Of a stretch of 64,000 nucleotides of DNA, positions 18,891-27,273 are shown in pieces (positions within the stretch are counted from its first letter, which is position 1; each line of letters opens with the position of its first letter). The notes below the pieces were generated by a model. That model was not told where the DNA came from. It did no database searches and was given only the letters and a program-made list of their open reading frames with translations. Both the position numbers and the translations under genes were made by a program. This DNA is from Afipia massiliensis (GTDB taxonomy: Bacteria; Pseudomonadota; Alphaproteobacteria; Rhizobiales; Xanthobacteraceae): assembly GCF_001006325.2 (NCBI RefSeq), contig NZ_LBIA02000001.1, positions 1,303,501-1,367,500 of the forward strand. Direction: 5' to 3'.

Positions 18891-18967
18891 GCACCCGTAG
18901 CTCAGCTGGATAGAGCGTTGCCCTCCGAAGGCAAAGGTCACACGTTCGAATCGTGTCGGGTGCGCCA
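18891..18967 (+). tRNA. tRNA-Arg (anticodon CCG)
   Basis: A 77-base cloverleaf. The acceptor stem GCACCCG pairs with CGGGTGC, the discriminator is G and CCA is encoded. The anticodon stem TTGCC/GGCAA encloses loop CTCCGAA, so the anticodon is CCG, reading CGG (Arg). The T arm is ACACG-TTCGAAT-CGTGT. No integrase or attachment-site duplication is visible beside it. Confidence 0.97.
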
Positions 18968-18987
18968 TTTTCACGCAATCGCCAAAG

Positions 18988-19755
18988 TTACGATGGCCCC
19001 GCCGGCCGCGGGCTCAGATGGCTGAGCAGATCCATCGGTAGCGGAAACACCACTGTCGATGATCGCTCACCCGCGATGTCGTGCAGCGCCGCGAAATAGC
19101 GCAACTGCATCGCCTGCGGCTCCTGTGCGAGGATTCGGCCGGCCTCGACAAGCTTCTCTGCGGCTTGTTGTTCGCCCAGTGCGTTGATCACCTTCGCGCG
19201 CCGGAGCCGCTCCGCTTCGGCCTGCTTTGCGATGGCGCGAACCATGTTTTCATTGAGATCGACATCCTTGATTTCAATGTTGGTCACCTTGATGCCCCAG
19301 GCGTCGGTTTGCTGATCGAGAATCTCCTGAATGTCGGCGTTGAGTTTGTCCCGCTCGGCGAGCATCTCGTCCAGTTCGTGTTTGCCGAGCACTGAACGCA
19401 GCGTGGTCTGCGCTAGCTGGCTGGTCGCGGCCATGAAATTTCCGACCTTGATGATCGCGCGTTCGGGGTCGACGATGCGGAAATAGAGAACGGCGTTCAC
19501 CTTGACGGAAACGTTGTCACGGGAAATCACGTCCTGTGGCGGCACGTCCTGCACCACCACCCTGAGATCGGCCTTCACCATCTGCTGCACGAACGGAATC
19601 AGGATAATGAGGCCCGGACCTTTCACGCCGGTGAAGCGGCCGAGCGTGAAGACGACGCCGCGCTCGTATTCCCGCAGGATGCGAATGGCCGAGGAGAGAA
19701 ATACGATCACGATGATCGCGAGCAGGATATAAGTTGCGTAATCGAGCATCATCAT
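18988..19755 (-). CDS. slipin / stomatin-like SPFH membrane protein
   Basis: A 255-residue prohibitin-homology protein. One N-terminal membrane hairpin ([19 protein letters not shown]) is followed by [28 protein letters not shown] and the signature [23 protein letters not shown] coiled helix begins near [27 protein letters not shown]. Slipins oligomerise in the membrane and are paired with NfeD proteases across prokaryotes. Its ATG overlaps the stop of the upstream nfeD-like gene, so the two are translationally coupled. Three consecutive ATGs (19755, 19752, 19749) leave the exact start open. Confidence 0.93.
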   Translation of the reverse strand: MMMLDYATYILLAIIVIVFLSSAIRILREYERGVVFTLGRFTGVKGPGLIILIPFVQQMVKADLRVVVQDVPPQDVISRDNVSVKVNAVLYFRIVDPERAIIKVGNFMAATSQLAQTTLRSVLGKHELDEMLAERDKLNADIQEILDQQTDAWGIKVTNIEIKDVDLNENMVRAIAKQAEAERLRRAKVINALGEQQAAEKLVEAGRILAQEPQAMQLRYFAALHDIAGERSSTVVFPLPMDLLSHLSPRPAGPS

Positions 19756-21152
19756 CGCACACCTCCTTCACCGGCGCTGAGTGCCGGCCGGCGACGCACC
19801 GTCAGCGTCAGATCCGTGATGCTGGCCACCTCGACCATCTCTCCAGGCTTGAATGCTTCCGTGCCGCGGGCTTGCCAGCGCTCACCTTGTGTGAGGACGT
19901 GGCCCTCAATATCGCTCCAGTCGAGAACCTCGGCGGGCAGTCCGCGCATGGCCTGCCCGCCGACTTGTGCCGGAGCCTTGCGGGCGCGCCGAAGCGAGCC
20001 GAACACAATGAGAGTCAGTCCGATGAACATCGCCGCCACGATGCCGACGAACGTCCATGACAGCCGGTATCCGGGCGCTTCGATCGTGAACAGCATCAGC
20101 GCACCGAGGACGAAGGCGATGGCTCCGCCGAGGCCAAGAACCACGGTCGGGTTGAAGGCCTCGATGATCAGAAGCGCGATCCCCACCACCATCAGCCCAA
20201 GGCCGGCATAGTTGATCGGCAGCAGGTTGAGGGCATAGAGGCCCAGCAGCAGACAGATCGTGCCGACCACGCCGGGAGCGACGGCGCCAGGAGACATGAA
20301 TTCAAAAATCAGACCGTAGATGCCAACCAGCAGAAGAAGGAAGGCGACGTTGGGGTTGGTGATAATCGACAGAAATCGCGAGATCCATCCGGGATCGATC
20401 GTCTCGATCGTCGCATCCTTCGTCGCCAGATGCCGCCTGTCGCCACCGGGCAGTTCCACGACGCGACCATCGATTTGCCTGAGCAGTTCGGCCGGGTCGC
20501 GCGCGATGAGATCGATAACACCCGCTTGCAGCGCGGCGCTGGCGGAAAGACTGGCTGCTTCGCGGACGGCTTTCTCAGCCCAATCGGCGTTACGTCCTCG
20601 CAACTCGGCGAGGCTGCGGATAAAGGCGGCGGCGTCGTTTGTCGCCTTCGCCGTCATTGCGTCCTTCGGCTCCGTTTGCCGGGCGCTGTCTTTTTTGTCC
20701 TTGCCGTCCTTGTCGGGGGTGATGCCCGGCAAGCCCGGCACCGGACTGCCGATTTGTACCGGCGTCGCTGCGCCGAGATTGGTGCCCGGCGCCATTGCGG
20801 CGATATGCGTTGCATAGAGGAGATAAGTGCCGGCGCTGGCGGCATGGGCTCCGGAAGGGGCCACATAACCTACGACGGGAACGGGCGAGGCCAGCACATC
20901 GGCGATGATCTCACGCATGCTGCTGGCGAGGCCGCCTGGCGTATTCAGACGCAGAATGACGGCGTCTGCGTGTCGTTCACGTGCCTTGGCCAGGGCATCC
21001 TTCACGTAACCAGTGGTCGCCGGTCCGATCGCTCCCTCGATCACGATTGTCAGCACAAGCTTGCGACTCCCCTCCGCCGAGGCGGGAAGGGGAGAGACAA
21101 TCAGAGCGGCGGCAGCAATTGCCGCAACAAGAGCCGCCTGTACGGTCTGCAC
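19752..21152 (-). CDS. NfeD family ClpP-class membrane serine protease
   Basis: A 466-residue protein: signal peptide ([19 protein letters not shown]), a ClpP-like protease domain, four or more membrane segments (about 270-390) and a C-terminal OB-fold NfeD domain. The protease part has [19 protein letters not shown] and [16 protein letters not shown], where the Ser before AG is the nucleophile; the Lys partner of the Ser-Lys dyad follows in the domain. Archaeal relatives cleave the C-terminus of the partner stomatin, as described for Pyrococcus horikoshii. A Lys/Asp-rich insert ([10 protein letters not shown]) sits in the protease domain. It overlaps slipin by four bases. Confidence 0.93.
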   Translation of the reverse strand: MQTVQAALVAAIAAAALIVSPLPASAEGSRKLVLTIVIEGAIGPATTGYVKDALAKARERHADAVILRLNTPGGLASSMREIIADVLASPVPVVGYVAPSGAHAASAGTYLLYATHIAAMAPGTNLGAATPVQIGSPVPGLPGITPDKDGKDKKDSARQTEPKDAMTAKATNDAAAFIRSLAELRGRNADWAEKAVREAASLSASAALQAGVIDLIARDPAELLRQIDGRVVELPGGDRRHLATKDATIETIDPGWISRFLSIITNPNVAFLLLLVGIYGLIFEFMSPGAVAPGVVGTICLLLGLYALNLLPINYAGLGLMVVGIALLIIEAFNPTVVLGLGGAIAFVLGALMLFTIEAPGYRLSWTFVGIVAAMFIGLTLIVFGSLRRARKAPAQVGGQAMRGLPAEVLDWSDIEGHVLTQGERWQARGTEAFKPGEMVEVASITDLTLTVRRRPALSAGEGGVR

Positions 21153-21384
21153 AGCCAGGACTCCCTTATCGAAATGATATGGGGATATCCTCGTCGAGCC
21201 TCAACATCAGTGGGATTGGCGAGCCATCGCTCACCCGCCGAAACGGACGTGAGGGTCGCATAAGATGAGAAGAATTTTAGAAATTATATAGCAATTTCAA
21301 TGATATAAGAGTTCGCAGTTTTATCTGAATGGCGCGCCACTTCAGTGACGTCCAGCACTCTCTTCGAAGGCCGCCTCCAACCCG

Positions 21385-23235
21385 CTAGCGCGCGGCGGCG
21401 GGTTTCCTCGCCGGTGCGTCCGCATCACGACCTTTCGGAAGATCGGGCACCAGCGTCGGATGCAACTGCTGCGAATGGCACACGCAGTTGCGGCCGTCGG
21501 ATTTGGCGCGGTACAGCGCCGCGTCGGCGGCCTCGACCAGCTGCCGCCAGGCCAGTTGCCCGAGATTGCCCTTGGCAACGCCGAAACTCGCCGTCACGGT
21601 CAGCGTCGTGCCATCCGATAGAACGAATTCATGCGCTTCCAGCGCGGCGCGGATTCTCTTCGCCAGTGCATTTGCACCGGCGAGATCGTCACCCGACATC
21701 AGGATCACGAACTCCTCCCCGCCGAAGCGGGCAAAGATATCGCCCGGTCGCAACATCGGACGCACCATACGCACGCATTCTTTCAGAACATGATCGCCTT
21801 CGAGATGCCCGTAGCGGTCGTTGATCGCCTTAAAATGATCGATGTCCATCAGGATGAGACAGGCAGCATTCTCCCCGGCCCGGTTGCCGGCGTGACGCTC
21901 ACCAATCATATCGAGGGCGCCGCGATTCATCAGCCCGGTGAGCCCGTCGGTCTCCGCCTGCTGCTTCAGCTCCTTCGTCAGCGACGCACGCTCGGCCAGG
22001 CTGCGGCGAAGAATGACGATGGCATCGAACAGGCGGCGCATCTCGGTGGCGTGATGCGGCTCGGGATAGGGCACAGTGGGACGATCCTCAGCCAGCACGA
22101 TCACGGCTTCCCGCGCCCGCATCAACGGCCCGAACACAAACCGCTGGGCCGCGACCAGCAGACCGGCCAGAATTCCGAGAATGATCGTGGTGATGGTGAC
22201 CGTGACCGCAAGGGTCACCAGCGCCCCGTTCCGAAGCACGGTGAAGCGCTCGATGGTGATATCGAGAAAATCTCCGCGCAGGCGTTCCAGCGGCTTCAGG
22301 GTCTTGACGAAGCGGACGGTGAACTCGTCCGCCGTCATCGAGTAGTTGCCCGACTTGCGGCCTTCCGCCACCAGCCCGTCGAGAATGCCGAGGCCTTCGC
22401 CAAAGAACATCATTTCGACATCGTGAAGATCGGCCGACAGCCGCCGATCGTCGTGGCCGACCACCTGCCGGCCTCCGGCCAGGTGCCACAACTGGAGAAT
22501 GCGGCCACGGGTCCGGTTGCTGTCGACGAGATTTTTCAGTGGCAGCGGCTGACTGACGGCGATCGGCGCCATGATCTGCGACGCGATCCTGCCGCCATAC
22601 TCGCGCAGTTCTCCGAACATCCGCCCGGTCATCACCGGCGCTGCGAGCTCGGGATTTTGCGTCGTCAAAGCACTCGCCTTCCAGGCCACCACGGACTGGA
22701 AGATATCGACCACGTCGAACATGCTTTCGATCACGGACTGTACGTCGTCGAGACGCCGCAGATCGCGCGGAATGGCCGCGACCCGGTCCACTTCCTGCCG
22801 GCCCTTTTGAAGCTGCGCCCTGGTCGGCGCGAGCAGGTCCCGGGGAACGCCCGCGCTCGCCGGTAGCTGATCGAGAATGGCGTCGGATTTCGCGCGAAAC
22901 GCGGTCAGACGTTCGCGCAGCGCGCCGTGCGTCACGCCGACGTCGCCGAGCACACTGTTGGACGGCCCACGTTCAGCCGACAGAAGATTGGCGGTTTCGA
23001 GGATCAGCCGGTAGCTCTCCAGCCCACTGAGATTCTGGCGCGCGCGGCGGTAATCGTCGAGTGCACTGCCGATCACGCTGGTGGCGAGAATCCCGGTGCA
23101 GACGAGTGCGATTCCGGTCCCGATCAACAACTTGCGGCGAAGGCTGTGATCGTCGCCGCACGGCATGCTGCGCAAGAGCCGAAATTTGAGCCGTTGCAGG
23201 AATGCCCCGAAATATCCGGCGGACCTTGAGGTCAT
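21385..23235 (-). CDS. membrane diguanylate cyclase (GGEEF)
   Basis: A 616-residue inner-membrane signalling protein. A first membrane segment (LLIGTGIALVCTGILATSVIG) is followed by a long periplasmic sensor region of about 250 residues, a second segment (TLAVTVTITTIILGILAGLLVA) and a GGDEF domain with ARFGGEEFVILMSG. The product-inhibition I-site RxxD (RPGD) lies five residues before GGEEF, so feedback control by c-di-GMP is likely. EAL is absent, so it should synthesise c-di-GMP. ATG 23286 in the same frame is a possible earlier start; 23235 fits the membrane topology better and has AAGGA upstream. Confidence 0.93.
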   Translation of the reverse strand: MTSRSAGYFGAFLQRLKFRLLRSMPCGDDHSLRRKLLIGTGIALVCTGILATSVIGSALDDYRRARQNLSGLESYRLILETANLLSAERGPSNSVLGDVGVTHGALRERLTAFRAKSDAILDQLPASAGVPRDLLAPTRAQLQKGRQEVDRVAAIPRDLRRLDDVQSVIESMFDVVDIFQSVVAWKASALTTQNPELAAPVMTGRMFGELREYGGRIASQIMAPIAVSQPLPLKNLVDSNRTRGRILQLWHLAGGRQVVGHDDRRLSADLHDVEMMFFGEGLGILDGLVAEGRKSGNYSMTADEFTVRFVKTLKPLERLRGDFLDITIERFTVLRNGALVTLAVTVTITTIILGILAGLLVAAQRFVFGPLMRAREAVIVLAEDRPTVPYPEPHHATEMRRLFDAIVILRRSLAERASLTKELKQQAETDGLTGLMNRGALDMIGERHAGNRAGENAACLILMDIDHFKAINDRYGHLEGDHVLKECVRMVRPMLRPGDIFARFGGEEFVILMSGDDLAGANALAKRIRAALEAHEFVLSDGTTLTVTASFGVAKGNLGQLAWRQLVEAADAALYRAKSDGRNCVCHSQQLHPTLVPDLPKGRDADAPARKPAAAR

Positions 23236-23515
23236 GATTCTGCTGGTCCTTATTGGCGCGTTCTGCGTCCGCGGCCATAGGCACATGCAGGACTTTCATT
23301 TGAGTAAAACCACACGGTTAAGATCGTGTCAGAAACCGGTTGCAGCCGCGCCACGCGCGGAGACACGGCGAAATGCCGGATAACCGGCGCATCTGCATTT
23401 CTGCGGCGCGTGTGTTAGCGGAAAATTGAGCTTAACGCGCCGCGTCGTGCATGGCGGGGCGGCGGATCATCATGCAAGCGCGCGGCTCGCGCCGCGAAAC
23501 GGTACTTCCGCTGCT

Positions 23516-23764
23516 TCAGTTGCGAGGAGCGCGCCGCGGCGGAATGTCCCGGCCGGACGGTTGAAGCCAGAAATTCTGCTGGCAATAACTTGCGGTGCCG
23601 GAGACCGCAGCCAAACACTGCTCGTAAGTATCGTATCGGCAATCGCCCGGACCGGCCTCGGCCTTCCGGCAGAACGGATAGTCGCGCGACAAGGACGGAC
23701 TGGCACCAAGCGCCGAGAAGACGGCGATTCCGATCGCACCCAGCATGATTTTCTGCTTGTTCAT
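23516..23764 (-). CDS. small secreted Cys-containing protein, DUF3551 type
   Basis: An 82-residue paralogue of the protein at 7559-7858. Signal peptide (IMLGAIGIAVFSALGASPSLS), then DYPFC, CRYDTYEQCLAAVSG and YCQQNFWLQP, with the same Cys spacing and the shared TYEQC-AA-SG core. The C-terminus is basic and Pro-rich (RDIPPRRAPRN). GGAG lies about eight bases before the ATG at 23764. Function unknown; it is expected to be a periplasmic or secreted disulfide protein. Confidence 0.82.
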   Translation of the reverse strand: MNKQKIMLGAIGIAVFSALGASPSLSRDYPFCRKAEAGPGDCRYDTYEQCLAAVSGTASYCQQNFWLQPSGRDIPPRRAPRN

Positions 23765-23862
23765 CGCGCGTCATCTCCGGTCAGGCGCAATACCTGGCCA
23801 AGCGTTCCTCCGGCGCATGCGACCGTCAACCAACGAATCTGTGACCGGAATTCAGCGGGGTG

Positions 23863-24513
23863 TCAGGCCAGCGCGGCCGTGTCCTCCGGCAGCATCCGCT
23901 TGAACAGGGTGATCATGCGCTCTGCTTCTTTCGGCTTAAGCGTAATGGCGTGCCGGACTGCCGCCGCAATCAGCGTCATCGTCAATCGCGCGACCGCCGC
24001 CAATGCCGCGGGATCCCGGCGCGGCGCAATGCGCCTCAGCGTATCGAGCAGAAGGCCGGCGAGGAATTCGCCGTCGGCCTCATCCAGTTGCTGGAGCGCA
24101 CGGTCGGCCTGGGTCGCCTGCCAGATGTCGCGCATCACCGGCTCGTCCATGAACATCCGATAATATCCGTCGACGATCCGCCACAGCGCCGGGCGCAGAT
24201 CCGCCCTGTTCTCGACGGCCGCCAGTTCCTGCTGCACGCAGACGCGCCCGACGGCGTTGTAGCGTTCCGCCAGCGTGCCGATGATCGCGGTCTTGTCAGG
24301 AAAATACTGATAGAGCGAGCCGAACGGCACGCCGCTGCGCTCGACCACGTCGCTCATGCGAAAGGCTTCGCTGCCGTTCTCGGCGATCATCGCAGCGGCG
24401 CATTCAAGAATCCTCTCATAACGCTCGCGGCTGCGCTTTTGCGTCGGCACCAGACGCGCCAACCCTGCCGGCTCGGCTTCCATGCTCGCCGGTTTCATTT
24501 TCTTCGTCGCCAT
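23863..24513 (-). CDS. TetR family transcriptional regulator
   Basis: A 216-residue repressor. The N-terminal helix-turn-helix reads RERILECAAAMIAENGSEAFRMSDVVERSGVPFGSLYQYFPDK in the usual TetR order, around residues 30-75. The helical C-terminal ligand domain is not attributable to a subfamily. I chose the ATG at 24513 (MATKKMKPA); an in-frame codon at 24570 would run into the operator region. It is divergent from an NmrA-like reductase and a DUF1772 protein, with a palindrome between them, so it probably represses both itself and that operon. Confidence 0.9.
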   Translation of the reverse strand: MATKKMKPASMEAEPAGLARLVPTQKRSRERYERILECAAAMIAENGSEAFRMSDVVERSGVPFGSLYQYFPDKTAIIGTLAERYNAVGRVCVQQELAAVENRADLRPALWRIVDGYYRMFMDEPVMRDIWQATQADRALQQLDEADGEFLAGLLLDTLRRIAPRRDPAALAAVARLTMTLIAAAVRHAITLKPKEAERMITLFKRMLPEDTAALA

Positions 24514-24543
24514 CGCATCCACCAAAAATCGCTTGACGATCCT

Positions 24544-24595
24544 AATACGAGAGTTTATCGCTTTTTGCAAATACGATAAATACTCGTATTTATCG
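24544..24595. promoter_or_regulatory. probable TetR operator in divergent promoter
   Basis: A perfect 9-base inverted repeat, CGATAAATA-ctcg-TATTTATCG, lies at 24574-24595. It overlaps a second inverted repeat, AAATACGA/TCGTATTT. A degenerate half-copy (AATACGAGAGTTTATCG) lies at 24544-24560. The position between the divergent TetR and NmrA genes, 16 bases before the reductase ATG, fits an autoregulated operator with possibly two sites. Confidence 0.75.
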
Positions 24596-24611
24596 AACGG
24601 AGGATGCCCTC

Positions 24612-25436
24612 ATGTCTCAACGCGACCCCATCCTGATCATCGGCGGCGGCGGCAAGACCGGCGGCCGCGTCAATACCCTCTTGAAAGCGAGAGGTTTTTC
24701 GACCCGACCGGTCTCACGCAGCACCACTCCCGCGTTCGACTGGACCCGCCCGGAAGGCTGGGCGAGAGCGCTCGACGGCGTGTCCGCCGCCTATGTCACC
24801 TATCAGCTTGATCTCGCGGTCGAGGGCGCCACCGAAGCCATCGCAGAACTGTGCCGCCTGGCCCGCGACAAGGGGCTGCAGCGGATCGTGCTGCTGTCGG
24901 GACGCGGCGAGCCCGGCGCGCAGCGCGCCGAAGCCGTGCTGCAAGCCTCCGGCGTTGAGTGGACCATCGTGCGCGCAAGCTGGTTCGATCAGAATTTCAG
25001 CGAAGGCTATCTCATCGACGGCGTGCTGGCCGGTGAGGTCGCGCTCCCGGCCGGACCTGTACGTGAGCCGTTCATTGACATCGACGATATCGCGGATGTC
25101 GTGACCGCCGCCTTGAGCGAAGACGGCCATGCCAACCGCCTCTATGAGGTGACCGGCCCGCGGCTACTGACATTCGCCGACGCCGTCGCGGAGATCGCGC
25201 AAGTGACCGGCCGCCCGATCCGCTATCACCAGATCACGCCGGACGAATTCACCGCCAGGATGCGCGGCGCCGCGCCGGATGACGTGATCGATCTGCTGCA
25301 CGAGCTGTTCACCGTGGTTCTCGACGGGCGCAACTCAAGTGTAGCGTATGGCGTCCAGGAAGCACTGGGCCGCCCCGCGCGCGATTTCTCCGACTATGTC
25401 CGCAAGACCGTGGCAACCGGCGTATGGAGTGCCTGA
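24612..25436 (+). CDS. NmrA-like NAD(P)-binding reductase
   Basis: A 274-residue Rossmann-fold protein of the atypical SDR group. The nucleotide loop is ILIIGGGGKTGGRV, followed by IVLLSGRGEPGAQRAEAVLQASGVEWTIVRASWFDQNFSEG and FIDIDDIADVVTAAL. These are typical of NmrA/YtfG-like quinone or redox-sensing proteins that lack the classical YxxxK. GGAGG before the ATG gives strong initiation. It is divergent from TetR with an operator between, and the DUF1772 gene starts one base after its stop codon. It probably detoxifies the compound that TetR senses. Confidence 0.88.
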   Translation: MSQRDPILIIGGGGKTGGRVNTLLKARGFSTRPVSRSTTPAFDWTRPEGWARALDGVSAAYVTYQLDLAVEGATEAIAELCRLARDKGLQRIVLLSGRGEPGAQRAEAVLQASGVEWTIVRASWFDQNFSEGYLIDGVLAGEVALPAGPVREPFIDIDDIADVVTAALSEDGHANRLYEVTGPRLLTFADAVAEIAQVTGRPIRYHQITPDEFTARMRGAAPDDVIDLLHELFTVVLDGRNSSVAYGVQEALGRPARDFSDYVRKTVATGVWSA

Positions 25437-25437
25437 C

Positions 25438-25923
25438 ATGACTCAGTTTGTGATCAACGCACTGCTGTGGTTCTGCGCCATCGGTTGCGGGATGATGGCG
25501 GGACTGTACTTCGCGTTCTCGACCTTCATTATGACCGCGCTTGGCCGGATCCCGCAGGCTCACGGCATCTCGGCGATGCAATCGATCAATGTCGTGATCC
25601 AGCAATCGCTGTTCATGCCGCTGTTCTTCGGAACGACACTTGCGGCATTGCTGCTTGCGGGCCTGGCGCTGTTTCGCCTTAACGAAACCGCCGGCATCGC
25701 GATGCTGGCCGCAGGCATCCTCTACGTCGTCGGCATGTTCGTCTCGACCATCGTGTTCAATGTACCGTTCAACAACGCCCTCGACGCCGTCGATCCATCC
25801 AGCGCTGATGCCGCTGCGGTATGGACGCGCTACCTGAAGGACTGGACCTTCTGGAACCATCTGCGGACGGTTGCCTCTGCTGTCGCCAGCGCATTGTTCG
25901 TGGTCGCCATTGTCGCAGGATGA
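25438..25923 (+). CDS. DUF1772 family membrane protein
   Basis: A 161-residue protein with four membrane segments: FVINALLWFCAIGCGMMAGLYF, FMPLFFGTTLAALLLAGLALF, IAMLAAGILYVVGMFV and TVASAVASALFVVAIVAG. The motifs GLYFAFSTFIMTAL and FNVPFNNALDAV and the terminal WTFWNHLRT are diagnostic of DUF1772, a family related to anthrone oxygenases. It starts one base after the NmrA stop, so the two form an operon under the TetR operator. The role of bacterial members is not established. Confidence 0.88.
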   Translation: MTQFVINALLWFCAIGCGMMAGLYFAFSTFIMTALGRIPQAHGISAMQSINVVIQQSLFMPLFFGTTLAALLLAGLALFRLNETAGIAMLAAGILYVVGMFVSTIVFNVPFNNALDAVDPSSADAAAVWTRYLKDWTFWNHLRTVASAVASALFVVAIVAG

Positions 25924-25945
25924 AGGCGTTGACCGCGACCAGTGG

Positions 25946-25991
25946 AACCCTTGTATGATGACAGCTTGAATCCTCCGTCATACAAGGGGTT
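25946..25991 (+). promoter_or_regulatory. inverted repeat covering the ribosome-binding site
   Basis: Arms CCTTGTATGA (25949-25958) and TCATACAAGG (25978-25987) are exact reverse complements, separated by 19 bases. The right arm overlaps AAGGGG, the ribosome-binding site of the small gene starting at 25995. As RNA it would hide the site; as DNA it could be an operator. It might alternatively terminate the upstream DUF1772 transcript. Confidence 0.6.
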
Positions 25992-25994
25992 GGC

Positions 25995-26210
25995 ATGCGC
26001 AAGGTCATCGAATTCGACGAGGGGACCTATCAGGCCATGGTGCAACTCGGACGAGACCGGATGGCGACGCTGCAGGAACTTGCCGATGAATCCTTCGCCG
26101 ACCTGCTGAAGAAGCACGGCGTGCCGAAAGACCTGCGGGAGGCGCTGCGCAGAAGCGCAAAGGCTTCCACCCCCGCGAAGCGCAAAACGAAATCCACCCG
26201 CCGCAAATGA
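25995..26210 (+). CDS. small hypothetical protein, ribbon-helix-helix-like
   Basis: A 71-residue protein. The first half (RKVIEFDEGTYQAMVQLGRDRMATLQELADESFADLLKKHG) has the strand-helix-helix rhythm of ribbon-helix-helix or Arc-type regulators. The second half is a highly basic tail (KASTPAKRKTKSTRRK). AAGGGG precedes the ATG but lies inside the inverted repeat. The stop overlaps the start of the SDR gene (ATGA), so it may be co-translated with it. The fold is an inference from pattern; no family name can be given. Confidence 0.7.
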   Translation: MRKVIEFDEGTYQAMVQLGRDRMATLQELADESFADLLKKHGVPKDLREALRRSAKASTPAKRKTKSTRRK

Positions 26211-27070
26211 CGCACGCCTCCGATGCACATCCTGCTGCCGGCCCGGTGCTGATCACCGGATGCTCCAGCGGCCTCGGCCGGGCAGCCGCAATAATTTTCC
26301 GCGCTGCGGGCTATGAGACGTTCGCCACGGCGCGCGATCCGTCAACGCTCGACGATCTGCGCGCGCTCGGCTGCCGCACACTGGCGCTCGACATCACCAG
26401 CGAAGGCGCGCGCCGCGCCGCCGCCGAAACCGTTGAGCGGGAATTCGGCGCGGTTAGAATTCTTGTGAACAATGCCGGCTACGGCCAGTACGGCCCGCTG
26501 GAAGAAATCTCGCTCGACCTGCTGCGGCTGCAGTTCGAGACCAACGTGTTCGGCGCATTGCGGCTGTCGCAACTGGTGCTGCCCGCCATGCGCCGCGCCG
26601 GGCGCGGGCGCATCGTCAATATCAGCTCAGTCGCAGGCCGCGTCAGTTCGATCGGCGGCGGCGCGTATCATGCCACCAAGTTCGCCATCGAAGCACTGAC
26701 CGACGCGCTGCGTCCGGAGGTCGAACCGTTCGGCATCGATGTCGTGAATGTCCTGCCCGGACCAATCGCCACGCAGTTCGAGGCGACGCTGCTGAAGCAT
26801 ATTCCCGATACCGGGCCGCAAAGTCCGTACACATATTTCAAGCATCGCCTTGCCGAGCGCATGCACAATTTTCTGAACCCGCAGAAATTCGGCGTGATGT
26901 CAGCGGAGACCGTCGCCCGCGTCGTTTTTAAGGCCGCAACGGCAAGACGTCCCAAGACCCGCTACAGCGTGGGCTTCATCGCGCATCTCGGTCCGATCGG
27001 CCGCGCCCTGACGCCCGACCGCGTGGTGGATGTCATGACACGGCGGAAGGTGCCGGTCGTGAAAAAGTAG
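26207..27070 (+). CDS. short-chain dehydrogenase/reductase
   Basis: A 287-residue classical SDR. The cofactor loop is TGCSSGLGRA, NNAGYGQYG is the NNAG motif, and the catalytic residues are Ser in NISSVAG and Tyr-Lys in YHATK. Pro-Gly follows (LPGPIATQFE). The longer C-terminus (YFKHRLAERMHNFLNPQKFG) and the TRYSVGFIAHLGPIGRAL stretch resemble SDRs acting on hydrophobic substrates. The ATG overlaps the stop of the small preceding gene. Substrate unknown. Confidence 0.92.
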   Translation: MTHASDAHPAAGPVLITGCSSGLGRAAAIIFRAAGYETFATARDPSTLDDLRALGCRTLALDITSEGARRAAAETVEREFGAVRILVNNAGYGQYGPLEEISLDLLRLQFETNVFGALRLSQLVLPAMRRAGRGRIVNISSVAGRVSSIGGGAYHATKFAIEALTDALRPEVEPFGIDVVNVLPGPIATQFEATLLKHIPDTGPQSPYTYFKHRLAERMHNFLNPQKFGVMSAETVARVVFKAATARRPKTRYSVGFIAHLGPIGRALTPDRVVDVMTRRKVPVVKK

Positions 27071-27110
27071 ACCTCTCGACGCTAGCAAACTGGCAAAATC
27101 GACAGACGAA

Positions 27111-27145
27111 AACCGGAGGCACCCGATTTAAGGATACCTCCGGTT
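27111..27145 (+). terminator. hairpin after SDR gene
   Basis: Perfect 9-base stem AACCGGAGG / CCTCCGGTT with a 17-base loop, about 40 bases beyond the SDR stop. The T tract is weak (GTTAG), so it may be an imperfect terminator or an mRNA-stabilising structure. Confidence 0.5.
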
Positions 27146-27171
27146 GTTAGAACTGCTCTCAGATCCACTGC

Positions 27172-27247
27172 TGTCATTGCCGGGCTTGACCCGGCAATCC
27201 ATCTTCAAACTTTCAGATGGGTGCGCGGGTCAAGCCCGCGCATGACG
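27172..27247. repeat. palindromic repeat, CGGGCTTGACCCG family
   Basis: Two hairpins, ATTGCCGGG-cttga-CCCGGCAAT and GCGCGGG-tcaag-CCCGCGC, lie within outer GTCAT / ATGAC arms. The same composite occurs at 50516-50599. It lies between convergent SDR and molybdenum hydroxylase genes. Confidence 0.85.
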
Positions 27248-27273
27248 AGTCTTGATGTTGAGCGTTCATGAAG

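Noticed and set aside
18891-18967. tRNA-Arg as an integration site of a genomic island
   Set aside because: No integrase, attachment-site repeat or mobile genes are visible on either side.
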